64,000 nucleotides of DNA from Mycobacterium paraseoulense (GTDB taxonomy: Bacteria > Actinomycetota > Actinomycetes > Mycobacteriales > Mycobacteriaceae): assembly GCF_010731655.1 (NCBI RefSeq), contig NZ_AP022619.1:3596001-3660000 (forward strand), given 5' to 3'. A program made the translations under genes and the position numbers. Below, piece by piece: positions 50,086 to 59,411 of the stretch; the first letter of the stretch is position 1; the number at the start of each line of letters is the position of its first letter. The notes under the pieces are model-generated. The model was given only the letters and a program-made list of their open reading frames with translations. It did no database searches and was not told the origin of the DNA.

Positions 50086-50844
50086 CTATCGACTCGACAG
50101 CGACTCGGCGATCGTCAACGCCTCCTGCGCGCCGGCCCGCATCGCTCGGCAGCACAGCACCAGCCAGGTCCCCACTCCTTCCGGGGTGCCGTCGGCGAAG
50201 CCCTCGGCGGCGGTCCGGTAGTCGGCCGGCTGTCGCATCCAACTCACCTCGGGCACACCCAATCCGTGTGGGTCCAGCCCGCTGGCGATGGTCACCAGGC
50301 GCGACACCGCGCGGGCGACCACGCCGTCCGCGCTGCCGAACGGCCGCAGCGTCAGCAGCTCGCCGTGGGCGACGGCGGCGACCACCGGCGCCGGCGCCTG
50401 GGTGCCGCCGCTCACCAACTCCGCCAGCAACTCCAGCCGCGGCCCCACCCCGGCGTCGGCGCGCGGCCGGCCCAGCCTGTCCTCGTCGACCTGGTCGGCC
50501 GCCGCCAACATGTGCAGCCTGGCCAGCGCCTGCAACGGCGCGCGACGCCAGATGCCGACCAGTGGACCCTCGCCGCCCTCGAGCGCCTGAGCCACCCGCA
50601 ACGCGCCGCCGAACACCGGGTCGTTGACCACCGCCGCGTCCGCGAGGTCTTCGAGCCGCACGGGGCCGCCGTCCAGCACCGACGAGGCGCGGGCCGCCCG
50701 CAACGCCGCTTCGGCCGCGGTCACCGGCCAGCCCCGCAGGTTCGCCCGGTGGCGGTGGGCGCGGCCCAGCGCGTCGCGGGCCCGGTCGCTGGCCTCGGCG
50801 ACGCCCGGCAACTCCAGCAGGGGAGCCAGTGGATCAGCCGTCAC
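50086..50844 (-). CDS. Fic-like fold protein with degenerate motif, Rv3662c-like
   Basis: A 252-residue Ala/Leu/Arg-rich soluble protein. The segment LTLRPFGSADGVVARAVSRL lies where a Fic domain would have HPFxxGNGRxxR. The catalytic His is Arg and the Gly-Asn-Gly-Arg core is not kept. The fold may be Fic-like, but AMP transfer would not be expected. This reading is mine and the family is otherwise a conserved hypothetical. It lies between the Ms1-like RNA and the dpp operon and is 11 bases upstream of no gene on its own strand, since dppD ends at 50856 on the same strand and precedes it. Confidence 0.78.
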   Translation of the reverse strand: MTADPLAPLLELPGVAEASDRARDALGRAHRHRANLRGWPVTAAEAALRAARASSVLDGGPVRLEDLADAAVVNDPVFGGALRVAQALEGGEGPLVGIWRRAPLQALARLHMLAAADQVDEDRLGRPRADAGVGPRLELLAELVSGGTQAPAPVVAAVAHGELLTLRPFGSADGVVARAVSRLVTIASGLDPHGLGVPEVSWMRQPADYRTAAEGFADGTPEGVGTWLVLCCRAMRAGAQEALTIAESLSSR

Positions 50845-50855
50845 GGGTTGCCAAC

Positions 50856-52484
50856 CTATCGCGGTGGCGCGAGCGCGCCGGGGATGGCCGCCAGCAGCTG
50901 GCGGGTGTAGTCGTGCCGGGGCCGGCTGAACAGCTCCTCGGTAGGTGCCCGCTCCACCACGCTGCCGGCGCGCATCACCAACACGTCGTCGGCGATCTGC
51001 CGGATCACCGCCAGGTCGTGGCTGATGAACAGGTAGGCGAGTCCGAGCTCGGCCTGCAGGCCGGCCAGCAACTGAAGTATCTGGGCCTGCACCAGGACAT
51101 CGAGCGCGGAGACCGCCTCGTCGCAGACCAGCACCTCGGGCCGCAACGCCAGCGCCCGGGCGATCGCGACGCGCTGTCGTTGGCCGCCGGAAAGCTCACG
51201 GGGCAGCCGCCCCAGGACGGACGCCGGCAGCGCGACCTGGTCGACGAGCTCGCGCACCGCGCGCTCGCGCTGCCCGCGGTCACCGACGCGGTGGACGCGC
51301 AGCGGCTCCTCGATGGCGCGGAACACGGTGTACATCGGATCCAGGCTGCTGTAGGGATTCTGGAAGACGGGCTGCACCCTGCGCCGGAATGCCAGTTGCT
51401 GATCGCGGTTCAGCGCGGCGTCGACGCGGGTGCCGTCGAAGGTGACGGTGCCGGAAGTGGGGGGCAGCAGGCCCAGCACCATTCGCGCCAGCGTCGATTT
51501 GCCCGAACCCGACTCCCCCACGACGGCCAGGGTGCGCGCCCGCCGCAGCCGAAACGAAACCCCGTCGACGGCACGGAATTCCGCTCGCCGCTGCGCCCGC
51601 CACCCGGGGACCCCGCGGGACTCGCGGTACACCTTGGTCAGGTCCGAGGCGACGAGGACGTCGTCGGGCTCCGGGTGATCCACCGGGTGCGGCCGGCCCT
51701 GACTTTTGACCGCCAGCGACGGCGCCGCGGCCACCAGGCGACGGGTGTAATCGTGTTGCGGGTCGCGCAGGATCGACTCCGCCGCACCGGATTCCACCAC
51801 GACGCCGGCGCGCATCACGACCACGGACTCGGCGCGTTCGGCGGCCAGCGCCAGGTCGTGGGTGATCAGCAGCAGCGCGGTGCCGAGTTCGGTGGTGAGC
51901 CCCTGCAAGTGGTCGAGCACCTGGCGCTGCACGGTGACGTCCAGCGCGGAGGTCGGCTCGTCGGCGATCAGCAGCCGCGGCCGGCCCGCCAACCCGATCG
52001 CGATCAGCGCCCGCTGACACATCCCGCCGGAGAGCTGATGCGGATAGCGACCCGCTTGCCTGGCCGGGTCCGGCAACCCGGCCTGGGCGAGCAGCTCGAC
52101 CGCGGTTCGTCGCGTCCTGCGGTCGGAAGTGTTGGCGCGCAACGCTTCGGAGACCTGGAAGCCGACCTTCCAGACGGGGTTGAGGTTCGTCATCGGGTCC
52201 TGCGGTATGTAGCCGATCTCGCGGCCCCGGATCGAGCGCAGGGTCCGGCGGTCGGCCCCTGCGATGTCGGTTCCGTCGAAGACGATGCGCCCGGCGGTGA
52301 TCCGCCCGCCGGGGGGAAGCAGCCCGAGGACGGCGGCCGCCGTGGTGGATTTCCCCGAGCCGGACTCACCCACCACCGCGACGGTCTGGCCGGGCAGCAC
52401 GGCGAGGTCCACGCCACGGACGGCGCCCTGACGGCCGAAGTCGACTCTGAGACCCTCGACGGCCAGCAGCGGTCCGGCGTTCAT
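50856..52484 (-). CDS. dppD: Dipeptide ABC transporter, fused double ATPase
   Basis: A 542-residue protein with two complete ABC ATPase domains, so one chain replaces separate DppD and DppF subunits. Domain 1 (about 1-260) has Walker A GESGSGKST, LSGGMCQRA and Walker B LLIADEPTSALD. Domain 2 (about 285-540) has GESGSGKST, LSGGQRQRV and LVCDEAVSALD; Ala-Val replaces Pro-Thr just before SALD. The ATG at 52484 overlaps the dppC stop (ATGA). Dpp in M. tuberculosis imports dipeptides and is also reported to take part in heme uptake. Confidence 0.93.
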   Translation of the reverse strand: MNAGPLLAVEGLRVDFGRQGAVRGVDLAVLPGQTVAVVGESGSGKSTTAAAVLGLLPPGGRITAGRIVFDGTDIAGADRRTLRSIRGREIGYIPQDPMTNLNPVWKVGFQVSEALRANTSDRRTRRTAVELLAQAGLPDPARQAGRYPHQLSGGMCQRALIAIGLAGRPRLLIADEPTSALDVTVQRQVLDHLQGLTTELGTALLLITHDLALAAERAESVVVMRAGVVVESGAAESILRDPQHDYTRRLVAAAPSLAVKSQGRPHPVDHPEPDDVLVASDLTKVYRESRGVPGWRAQRRAEFRAVDGVSFRLRRARTLAVVGESGSGKSTLARMVLGLLPPTSGTVTFDGTRVDAALNRDQQLAFRRRVQPVFQNPYSSLDPMYTVFRAIEEPLRVHRVGDRGQRERAVRELVDQVALPASVLGRLPRELSGGQRQRVAIARALALRPEVLVCDEAVSALDVLVQAQILQLLAGLQAELGLAYLFISHDLAVIRQIADDVLVMRAGSVVERAPTEELFSRPRHDYTRQLLAAIPGALAPPR

Positions 52485-53344
52485 GGCCGCCACGCTCGTG
52501 AAGCCGGATCCAGGGCGTCGCGCAACGCGTCGCCCATCATCATGAAGGCCAGCACCGTGATCGCCAGTGCGCCGGCGGGATAGAACAGGATGGGCGAGCC
52601 CGCCCGCAGCCGCGTCTGGGCGAGGTTGATGTCGCCGCCCCAGGACACCACCGTCGGCGGCAGCCCGACGCCGAGGTAGGACAGCGTGGCCTCGGTGACG
52701 ATGAAGACGCCCAGCGCGATGGTGGCCATCGCGACGACCGGGCCCAGGGCGTTGGGCAGCGCGTGGCGCAGCAGGATTTGAAAGCGGCTCAGCCCCAATG
52801 CCTTCGCGGCCAGCACGAAGTCGCTGGCGCGCACCGCGAGCACCGATCCCCGCGCGATGCGGGCGACCTGGGGCCAGCCGAACAGGGCGAGGATGGCGAT
52901 CACGGTCCACACCGTGCGATGGCGCATGACCTGCATGAGCACGATCGCGGCCAGCAGCAGGGGCAAGCCGAAGAACACGTCGCTGACGCGCGAGACCAGC
53001 GCGTCGATCCAGCCGCCGTAGAACCCCGCCAGCGCGCCGAGCGCGCCGCCGACGACGAACACCACCAGGGCCGCCCCCACGCCGACGGTGACCGAGGCCC
53101 GCGCGCCGTAGACCGTGCGGGTGTAGACGTCGTGGCCCTGCAGGTCGGTGCCGAACCAATGGGCGCGCGACGGCGGGAGCAGGCTCTGGCTGGGATCGGC
53201 GTAGGCGGGATCGGCCCCGGTGAACACCGCGGGAAACATCGCGACGAACGCGATGAACAGGATGAGCAGGCCGGCGACGACGAACTTCGGGCGCCCGCGC
53301 AACGCGCGCCAGGTGTCGAGCCAGAAGCCGCTGCGCTCAGCCAT
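52481..53344 (-). CDS. dppC: Dipeptide ABC transporter permease
   Basis: A 287-residue membrane permease with six helices. The family's N-terminal cytoplasmic start, the HWFGTDLQGHDVYTRTVYGAR periplasmic segment, and the EAA loop AAKALGLSRFQILLRHALPN are all present. The ATG at 53344 overlaps the dppB end by 8 bases; the frame reaching 53371 would overlap it further and is less likely. Forms the channel with DppB. Confidence 0.94.
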   Translation of the reverse strand: MAERSGFWLDTWRALRGRPKFVVAGLLILFIAFVAMFPAVFTGADPAYADPSQSLLPPSRAHWFGTDLQGHDVYTRTVYGARASVTVGVGAALVVFVVGGALGALAGFYGGWIDALVSRVSDVFFGLPLLLAAIVLMQVMRHRTVWTVIAILALFGWPQVARIARGSVLAVRASDFVLAAKALGLSRFQILLRHALPNALGPVVAMATIALGVFIVTEATLSYLGVGLPPTVVSWGGDINLAQTRLRAGSPILFYPAGALAITVLAFMMMGDALRDALDPASRAWRP

Positions 53345-54263
53345 ACCGGATCCTGGGGTCCAGCGCGGCATACAGCAGGTCCACCGCCAGGTTGGTGATG
53401 AGGTAGATCAGCACCAGCACCGTCACGATCGACACCACGGTCGGCGCCTCCTGCCGGGTGACGGCCTGATACAGCACGCCGCCGACGCCGTGGATGTTGA
53501 AAATGCCCTCCGTCACAATGGCTCCCCCCATCAGCGCGCCCAGGTCGGCACCCAGGAACGTCACCACGGGGATGAGCGAATTGCGCAGAATGTGCACCGC
53601 CACCACGCGCGGGCGGGACAACCCCTTGGCGGTGGCGGTGCGGACGTAGTCGGCGTGCGCGTTGGCGGCGACCGCGGACCGGGTCAACCGCACCACGTAA
53701 GCGAACGACACCGAACCCAGCACGACGCCGGGCAGCAGCAGGCGCCCGAACGTCGACCGCTCCCCCACCGTCACCGGCGCGATGCCCAGCTTCACCCCGA
53801 AAACGAACTGGGCCAAAAAGCCCAGGACGAAGATGGGGATGGCGATGATGATCAGCCCGGTGATCAGCACGCCCGCGTCGAACAGGCCACCCGTGCGCAG
53901 GCCGGCGATCACCCCGAACCCGATGCCCAGCACCGCTTCGACGGCCAGGGCGATCAGCGCCAGCCGCAGCGTGACCGGAAAGGCATGTGCCAGAACGGCG
54001 CTCACCGGGAGACCGGAGTAGGAGCGGCCCAGGTCGCCGCGCAGGACGCCGCCGAGGTAGCGCAGGTACTGCACGATGAACGGATCATCGAGGTGGTAGC
54101 GGGCCCGCAGCTGCGCGGCGACCTCGGGCGTCAGCGGCCGGTCCCCGGCGATCGCGGCCACCGGGTCGCCCGGCAACAGGAACACCATGCCGTAGATCAG
54201 CAGTGTGGCGCCGAGGAAAACGGGCACCATGACGGCGATCCGGCGCGCGATGTAGGAGCCCAT
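53337..54263 (-). CDS. dppB: Dipeptide ABC transporter permease
   Basis: A 308-residue permease with six helices. It begins with the typical YIARRIAVMVPVFLGATLLIY helix and LLPGDP motif, and includes the RADYHL-like region RARYHLDDPFIVQYL and the EAA loop TATAKGLSRPRVVAVHILRN. It follows dppA by 3 bases, so translation is coupled. Confidence 0.95.
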   Translation of the reverse strand: MGSYIARRIAVMVPVFLGATLLIYGMVFLLPGDPVAAIAGDRPLTPEVAAQLRARYHLDDPFIVQYLRYLGGVLRGDLGRSYSGLPVSAVLAHAFPVTLRLALIALAVEAVLGIGFGVIAGLRTGGLFDAGVLITGLIIIAIPIFVLGFLAQFVFGVKLGIAPVTVGERSTFGRLLLPGVVLGSVSFAYVVRLTRSAVAANAHADYVRTATAKGLSRPRVVAVHILRNSLIPVVTFLGADLGALMGGAIVTEGIFNIHGVGGVLYQAVTRQEAPTVVSIVTVLVLIYLITNLAVDLLYAALDPRIRYG

Positions 54264-54266
54264 CGT

Positions 54267-55895
54267 TCAAGCCTTGACGATGTTCTCGTAGTCGGGCAAT
54301 CCGTTCCAGGTGAGCTTGACGCCGCTCACCTGCGACGACCATCCGACCACCGCGATGTAGTACCACAGCGGCACGGCGGGCATGTCGCGCAACAGGATTC
54401 GTTGGGCCTTATTGACCAGCACATCCGCCTGCGCCAGGTCGGGTGCGGCCTCGGCGGCCGCCAGGCCGGCGTCGAACTCGCGGTTCGAGTATCCGACGTC
54501 GTTGGATCCCGCTCCGGTGGCGTACAGCGGGGCCAGGAACTCGATCATCGACGGGTAGTCGCCGATCCAGCCCGCGCGGAACGCGGTATCGATGGTGTGG
54601 TTGGTGATCTGGGTGCGGAAACCCGCGAACGTGGGGTGCGGCGCGCCGACGGCATCGATGCCCAGCACGTTCTTGATGCTGTTGGCCACCGCGTCGACCC
54701 ACTCTTGATGGCCGCTGTCGGCGTTGTATGCGATCCAGTACCGCCCGCTCCACGGCGAGATCGCGTTGGCTCGCGCCCAGAGTTGGCGTGCCCGTGCGGG
54801 ATCGAAGTCCAACGCGTCGTTGCCCGGGATGTTCGGGTCGAATCCGGGCAGCGAGCTGGCGGTGAAATCGCGGGCCGGGCTGCGGGTGCCGTTGAAGATC
54901 TGCTGACAGATCTGCGGCCGGTTGATGGCCGCCGACAGCGCCAAGCGGCGCAACCGACCTTCTTCGCCCCCGAAATGGGGTAGCCGCAACGGCGTGTCGA
55001 GCGATTGGCTGACCGCGACGGGTCCGCTGGCGGCGTTGCCGCCCAGGTCACGCTTGTAGATCGTCAGCGCACTGGACGGAATCGTGTCCAGCACGTCGAG
55101 GTTGCCCGACAGCAGGTCGGCGTAGGCGGTGTCCAGGCTGGCGTAGAACTCGAACCTCAAACCTTTGTTGTGGGGTTTGCGATTGCCGTGGTAGGCGGGG
55201 TTGGGTTTCAAGTCGATCTTGACGTTGTGTTCCCAGGCCGGCCCGTCGGGACCGTCCGCCAACTCGTACGGGCCGTTGCCGACGGGGTGGCGGCCGAACG
55301 CGGCCATGTCCCGAAAAGCCTTGTCCGGCAACGGGTAGAACGCATTGTGTCCTAGCCGCAACGTGAAGTCGACGGTCGGTGCCTTGAGCCGCACATCGAA
55401 CTCGAGATCATTGACCACTTGCAGCCCGGACATGGTGGTCCGAGCCGGCTTCCCGTCTCCGGTGCGGCCGGCGACCTCGTCGTACCCGACGATCGGGCTG
55501 AAAAAGCTCTGTTGCAGTTGGGCATTGGTACTCAGGGCCCCGTAGTTCCACGCGTCGACGAACGAATGCGCCGTCACCGGTGAGCCGTCGGTGAATTTCC
55601 AGCCGGGCTTGAGGATGATGCGGTAGTTGATGTTGTCGGTCGTCTCGACCGACCGCGCCACTTCCGGCGACGGTTTGCCCGCGGCGTCATAGGACACCAA
55701 ACCGGCGAACAGCCGGTCCAGGATCCGCCCTCCGAGGCTGTCGTTCGTGGCGGTCGGAATCAGCGGGTTGGGCGGTTCGCCGCCGTTCACCACGACCGAC
55801 TCAGGGGTCAGCGCCCCGCCGCCGCAGCCGCCCAGCGTTGCGGCCGCCAGCAGCCCGGCGACGAAGACCGGCAAGGCGGCCCGCTTCCGACGCAT
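54267..55895 (-). CDS. dppA: Dipeptide-binding lipoprotein
   Basis: A 542-residue solute-binding protein of family 5. The signal peptide ends in LGGC, so Cys near residue 24 is the lipidated N-terminus of the mature protein. Family signature pieces include FTDGSPVTAHSFVDAWNYG and VGNGPYELADG, with WKF and LSAAINRPQI further along. It is the first gene of dppA-B-C-D. The ATG at 55895 is chosen over frames extending far upstream through the divergent gene region. Confidence 0.94.
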   Translation of the reverse strand: MRRKRAALPVFVAGLLAAATLGGCGGGALTPESVVVNGGEPPNPLIPTATNDSLGGRILDRLFAGLVSYDAAGKPSPEVARSVETTDNINYRIILKPGWKFTDGSPVTAHSFVDAWNYGALSTNAQLQQSFFSPIVGYDEVAGRTGDGKPARTTMSGLQVVNDLEFDVRLKAPTVDFTLRLGHNAFYPLPDKAFRDMAAFGRHPVGNGPYELADGPDGPAWEHNVKIDLKPNPAYHGNRKPHNKGLRFEFYASLDTAYADLLSGNLDVLDTIPSSALTIYKRDLGGNAASGPVAVSQSLDTPLRLPHFGGEEGRLRRLALSAAINRPQICQQIFNGTRSPARDFTASSLPGFDPNIPGNDALDFDPARARQLWARANAISPWSGRYWIAYNADSGHQEWVDAVANSIKNVLGIDAVGAPHPTFAGFRTQITNHTIDTAFRAGWIGDYPSMIEFLAPLYATGAGSNDVGYSNREFDAGLAAAEAAPDLAQADVLVNKAQRILLRDMPAVPLWYYIAVVGWSSQVSGVKLTWNGLPDYENIVKA

Positions 55896-55970
55896 GACAC
55901 CCGACCCTAGGGCCTGCCACGGCGATCGGGTGAAGTGCCCGGCGAGGGCCCGCGAAATTAGAATCCTGTC

Positions 55971-56795
55971 GTGACTGTCGCGTATCTGGCTTCGGACAGA
56001 CCGGGTCTGCTGGCGGGGGAACTGATCTTCGCGTTCGGCCTTCCCGCAATCGGATTGATCTGTCTGATCGCCGGCCTGCTGGAGCGCTCGCGCAGACGTC
56101 CACCGGTCCCGCCTCCGTACAACGCCGGCCATCCGTATCCGCCCCCACCGCCGATGGGCTATCCGGGCCCGTACCCCGCTCCGCCGCCTGTCCCGGGCTA
56201 TCCGCCCGCCGTGCCGCCGCGGCGGCCGACGAGCAAGTCGGCCACCACGCTGATCACCGTCGGCGCCGTCCTGCTGGGGCTGGGCGGGCTGAACATCTTC
56301 TTCCATGCGACGCGCGCCTTGTCGAGCGACGAGCGTGACTCGCCCACGACCGCCCAGCCAACCCCATCGACCAGAGCCGCGATGCCCGAAATAGGTCAGT
56401 GCTTCACCGAATTCGAGGTCCGTATGGGTTCGCTCAACCATCCGACCGACTGCGGTGATCCTGTGGCGACCTATGAGCTCGCCGCCAAAGGCGGGCCGAC
56501 GGCGACATGCCCCGACAACAAGCGCGGCGGCTCTGTCTACGCGCGCCTCACCAACGAATCCCACACACTGTGTTTTGCCGCCAACCTCAAACAAGGGCTC
56601 TGCTACCTGAGGACCGACCAGCGCGAGACGACGACGTGGACACCGGTCGATTGCGCTGAAGCACGCTTCGCAAGATTCAAGGTCGACAAGCGCATTGACG
56701 GCAGCGCCGACGAAACGCAATGTCCGCCGTGGACAAAGGCCAACGCGTACCCCACGCCGCCGCGGGTCTACTGCCTGGCGCAAGCCGACTCGTGA
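55971..56795 (+). CDS. LppU-like protein with Pro-rich cytoplasmic segment
   Basis: A 274-residue protein. A membrane helix (about 20-38) is followed by a Pro/Tyr/Gly-rich stretch (about 44-85), then a second helix (about 90-110) and an extracytoplasmic domain. That domain has six or more cysteines in the pattern of LppU-type proteins (IGQCF, DCGDPVATYEL, TCPDN, TLCFAANLKQGLCYL, PVDC, QCPPW). The cysteines probably form disulfides. Function unknown. Divergent from dppA and convergent with the DUF4232 gene. No equivalent lies between dppA and acs in M. tuberculosis as far as I recall. Confidence 0.8.
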   Translation: MTVAYLASDRPGLLAGELIFAFGLPAIGLICLIAGLLERSRRRPPVPPPYNAGHPYPPPPPMGYPGPYPAPPPVPGYPPAVPPRRPTSKSATTLITVGAVLLGLGGLNIFFHATRALSSDERDSPTTAQPTPSTRAAMPEIGQCFTEFEVRMGSLNHPTDCGDPVATYELAAKGGPTATCPDNKRGGSVYARLTNESHTLCFAANLKQGLCYLRTDQRETTTWTPVDCAEARFARFKVDKRIDGSADETQCPPWTKANAYPTPPRVYCLAQADS

Positions 56796-56798
56796 CGC

Positions 56799-57341
56799 TC
56801 AGACCGGCGTGACGGGGTGCACCTGCAGCGCGCAGGCGTCGATGGTGGCCTGCACGGTCAGCACCACGGTGGTGTCCGGCGGGTTGACCAGCAACTCGGT
56901 GTAGGTGGGGCACGGGTGCCCGTCGGCGTCGATGGCGATGCCCTCCACGACGGCCTGCCCCTGCGTGGACAGGGACAGGATGACGGTGGGCGGCACGTCG
57001 GCGCCGCCCGGCAGGCCGCCCATGTAGCCGCGCAGCGTGGGCTCGGCATGAATGAGCGGGCCCCCGGCACCGGAGTCGACCCCCGGATAGCCGGTCAGCG
57101 TGCAGGGCTCCGCGCCGCCGGCGAGGCTGAACACCAGGGTGGTCGCTCGGTGCCCGACGGCGGCCTGGGCCGGCGAGGCGGTGACGGCGATCTGGTCCGA
57201 CCAGCACGGGGCGGGCGCGTCGGCGGTGTCGGTGGGCATGGCCCACGCCGGAACCCCCGGCATGGCGATGGCCGCGTAACCCGTTGCGGCCGCGGCGAAG
57301 CTGGGAACTAGTCGGCGGATGCGCCGCCCGCGGCCCGGCAC
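56799..57341 (-). CDS. Secreted DUF4232-type protein
   Basis: A 180-residue exported protein. A signal peptide (basic start, then FAAAATGYAAIAMPGVPAWA) probably ends after AWA. The mature domain has the DUF4232 features of paired cysteines and the phrase GAEPCTLTGYPGV, with HPCPTY and IDACALQVHPV near the end. Members are exported actinobacterial proteins of unknown function. The GTG at 57341 is the start that gives a sensible signal peptide. Converges with the LppU-like gene, with 3 bases between them. Confidence 0.83.
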   Translation of the reverse strand: MPGRGRRIRRLVPSFAAAATGYAAIAMPGVPAWAMPTDTADAPAPCWSDQIAVTASPAQAAVGHRATTLVFSLAGGAEPCTLTGYPGVDSGAGGPLIHAEPTLRGYMGGLPGGADVPPTVILSLSTQGQAVVEGIAIDADGHPCPTYTELLVNPPDTTVVLTVQATIDACALQVHPVTPV

Positions 57342-57456
57342 ACCGGTGATTATCCGGCATCGGTCCGCGCTTTGGCCTCGGTTTCGAGCGGTCCATTTCA
57401 CCTTCTAGGGCTAGGCTCTCTGACGATTGACGAGCCTCGACATTAGGAGGAAGCCA

Positions 57457-59406
57457 GTGACCACCACCGACGCCGTAGGCCCGTCGTCGTTCCCCCCGCC
57501 GCCTGGGTTCGCCGAACAGGCCAACGCGGGCGAGGAGTTGTATCGCGAGGCCGACGAGGACCGGCTGGCCTTCTGGGCCAAGCAGGCGAACCGGCTCTCC
57601 TGGTCGACGCCCTTCACCGAGGTGCTCGATTGGTCGCAGGCGCCGTTCGCGAAGTGGTTCGCCGACGGCAAACTCAACGTCGCCTACAACTGCGTGGACC
57701 GCCACGTGGAGGCAGGCCACGGGGACCGGGTCGCCATCCACTGGGAGGGCGAGCCGGGCGACAGCCGCAGCCTGACCTACGCCGAGCTGCAGGCCGAGGT
57801 GTGCAAGGCGGCCAACGCGCTGACCGGACTGGGGCTGGTCGCCGGCGACCGCGTCGCGATCTATATGCCGTTGATCCCGGAAGCGGTGATATCGATGCTC
57901 GCCTGCGCCCGGCTGGGCATCATGCACAGCGTCGTGTTCGCCGGCTTCACCGCCAAGGCGCTACGGGCGCGCATCGCCGATGCCCAGGCCAAATTGGTGA
58001 TCACCAGCGACGGGCAGTTCCGCCGCGGCAAGCCCGCACCGTTGAAGGACGCCGCCGACGAGGCGGTCGACGATCCCGAGAGCCCCGTCGAACGCATCCT
58101 GGTGGTGCGGCGCACCGGGATCGACGTGTCGTGGAACGACGACCGCGACGTGTGGTGGCACGACGTCGTCGACGCCGCGTCGCCCGAACACACGCCGGAG
58201 CCCTTCGACGCGGAGCAGCCGCTGTTCCTGCTGTACACCTCCGGCACCACCGGCAAGCCCAAGGGCATCGTGCACACCAGCGGCGGCTACCTGACCCAGT
58301 GCTCCTACACGCACTACTACATCTTCGACATCAAGCCCGAACGCGACGTCTTCTGGTGCACCGCCGATATCGGCTGGGTCACCGGGCACACCTACGGGGT
58401 CTACGGGCCGCTGTCCAACGGCGCCACCGAGGTCCTCTACGAGGGCACGCCCGACTCGCCCACCCAGCACCGGCACTTCGAGATCATCGAAAAGTACGGC
58501 GTGACAATCTATTACACCGCGCCCACGCTCATCCGAACCTTCATGAAGTGGGGGCGCGAGATCCCCGACGCGCACGACCTGTCCAGCCTGCGACTGCTGG
58601 GCACGGTGGGCGAGCCGATCAACCCCGAGGCGTGGCGCTGGTACCGCACGGTGATCGGCGCCGAGCGCCTTCCGATCGTGGACACCTGGTGGCAGACCGA
58701 AACGGGTGCCGCGATGATCTCCCCGCTGCCCGGGGTCGCCACCGCCAAACCCGGCTCGGCGATGCGGCCGCTGCCGGGCATCTCCGCGAGCATCGTCGAC
58801 GACCACGGCGACGAACTGGTGCCAACCGTCCACCACGGCGAACACGTCACCGGGTACCTGGTTTTGGATCAACCGTGGCCGTCCATGCTGCGCGGCATCT
58901 GGGGTGATCCCGAGCGATACGTCGAGACCTACTGGTCCAGGTTCGCCGAGCAGGGCTGGTATTTCGCCGGTGACAGCGCCTATTACGACCGCGACGGCGC
59001 CATCTGGGTGGTGGGCCGCATCGACGACGTGATGAACGTGTCGGGGCATCGGCTCTCGAGTGCCGAACTGGAGTCGGCGCTGGTCGGCCACCACGGGGTG
59101 GCCGAAGCCGCGGTGGTCGCCAAGTCCGACGCGACCACGGGCCAAGCCGTCTGCGCCTTCGTCGTCTTGTGCGCCGAGTACGAGGTGCACGACGGGGTCG
59201 TCGACGAGCTGCGCGCCGAGGTGGCCCGGGAGATCTCACCCATCGCCAAGCCGCGGGAGATCCACGTGGTGCCGGAGCTGCCCAAGACTCGCAGCGGCAA
59301 GATCATGCGCAGGCTGCTGCGCGACATCGCCGAGAACCGCGAACTGGGCGACACGTCGACACTGCTCGACCCCGGCGTCTTCGACGCGATCCAAGCCTCG
59401 AAATAG
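57457..59406 (+). CDS. acs: Acetyl-CoA synthetase
   Basis: Activates acetate to acetyl-CoA through acetyl-AMP. The 649-residue ANL enzyme has YTSGTTGKPKGIVHT, the acetate-pocket segment TADIGWVTGHTYGVYGPL, WWQTETGA, GDSAYYDRDGAIWVVGR and the C-terminal PKTRSGKIMRR. The Lys of this last motif is the usual acetylation site controlling the enzyme, in mycobacteria by a cAMP-dependent acetyltransferase. That links it to the cyclase gene in this window only by known biology. GTG 57457 follows AGGAGG. Confidence 0.97.
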   Translation: MTTTDAVGPSSFPPPPGFAEQANAGEELYREADEDRLAFWAKQANRLSWSTPFTEVLDWSQAPFAKWFADGKLNVAYNCVDRHVEAGHGDRVAIHWEGEPGDSRSLTYAELQAEVCKAANALTGLGLVAGDRVAIYMPLIPEAVISMLACARLGIMHSVVFAGFTAKALRARIADAQAKLVITSDGQFRRGKPAPLKDAADEAVDDPESPVERILVVRRTGIDVSWNDDRDVWWHDVVDAASPEHTPEPFDAEQPLFLLYTSGTTGKPKGIVHTSGGYLTQCSYTHYYIFDIKPERDVFWCTADIGWVTGHTYGVYGPLSNGATEVLYEGTPDSPTQHRHFEIIEKYGVTIYYTAPTLIRTFMKWGREIPDAHDLSSLRLLGTVGEPINPEAWRWYRTVIGAERLPIVDTWWQTETGAAMISPLPGVATAKPGSAMRPLPGISASIVDDHGDELVPTVHHGEHVTGYLVLDQPWPSMLRGIWGDPERYVETYWSRFAEQGWYFAGDSAYYDRDGAIWVVGRIDDVMNVSGHRLSSAELESALVGHHGVAEAAVVAKSDATTGQAVCAFVVLCAEYEVHDGVVDELRAEVAREISPIAKPREIHVVPELPKTRSGKIMRRLLRDIAENRELGDTSTLLDPGVFDAIQASK

Positions 59407-59411
59407 CCGCC

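Noticed and set aside
53220..54983. A 587-codon plus-strand open frame across dppC, dppB and dppA
   Set aside because: It spans three well-conserved opposite-strand genes and is rich in Gln, His and Arg as expected for an antisense shadow.
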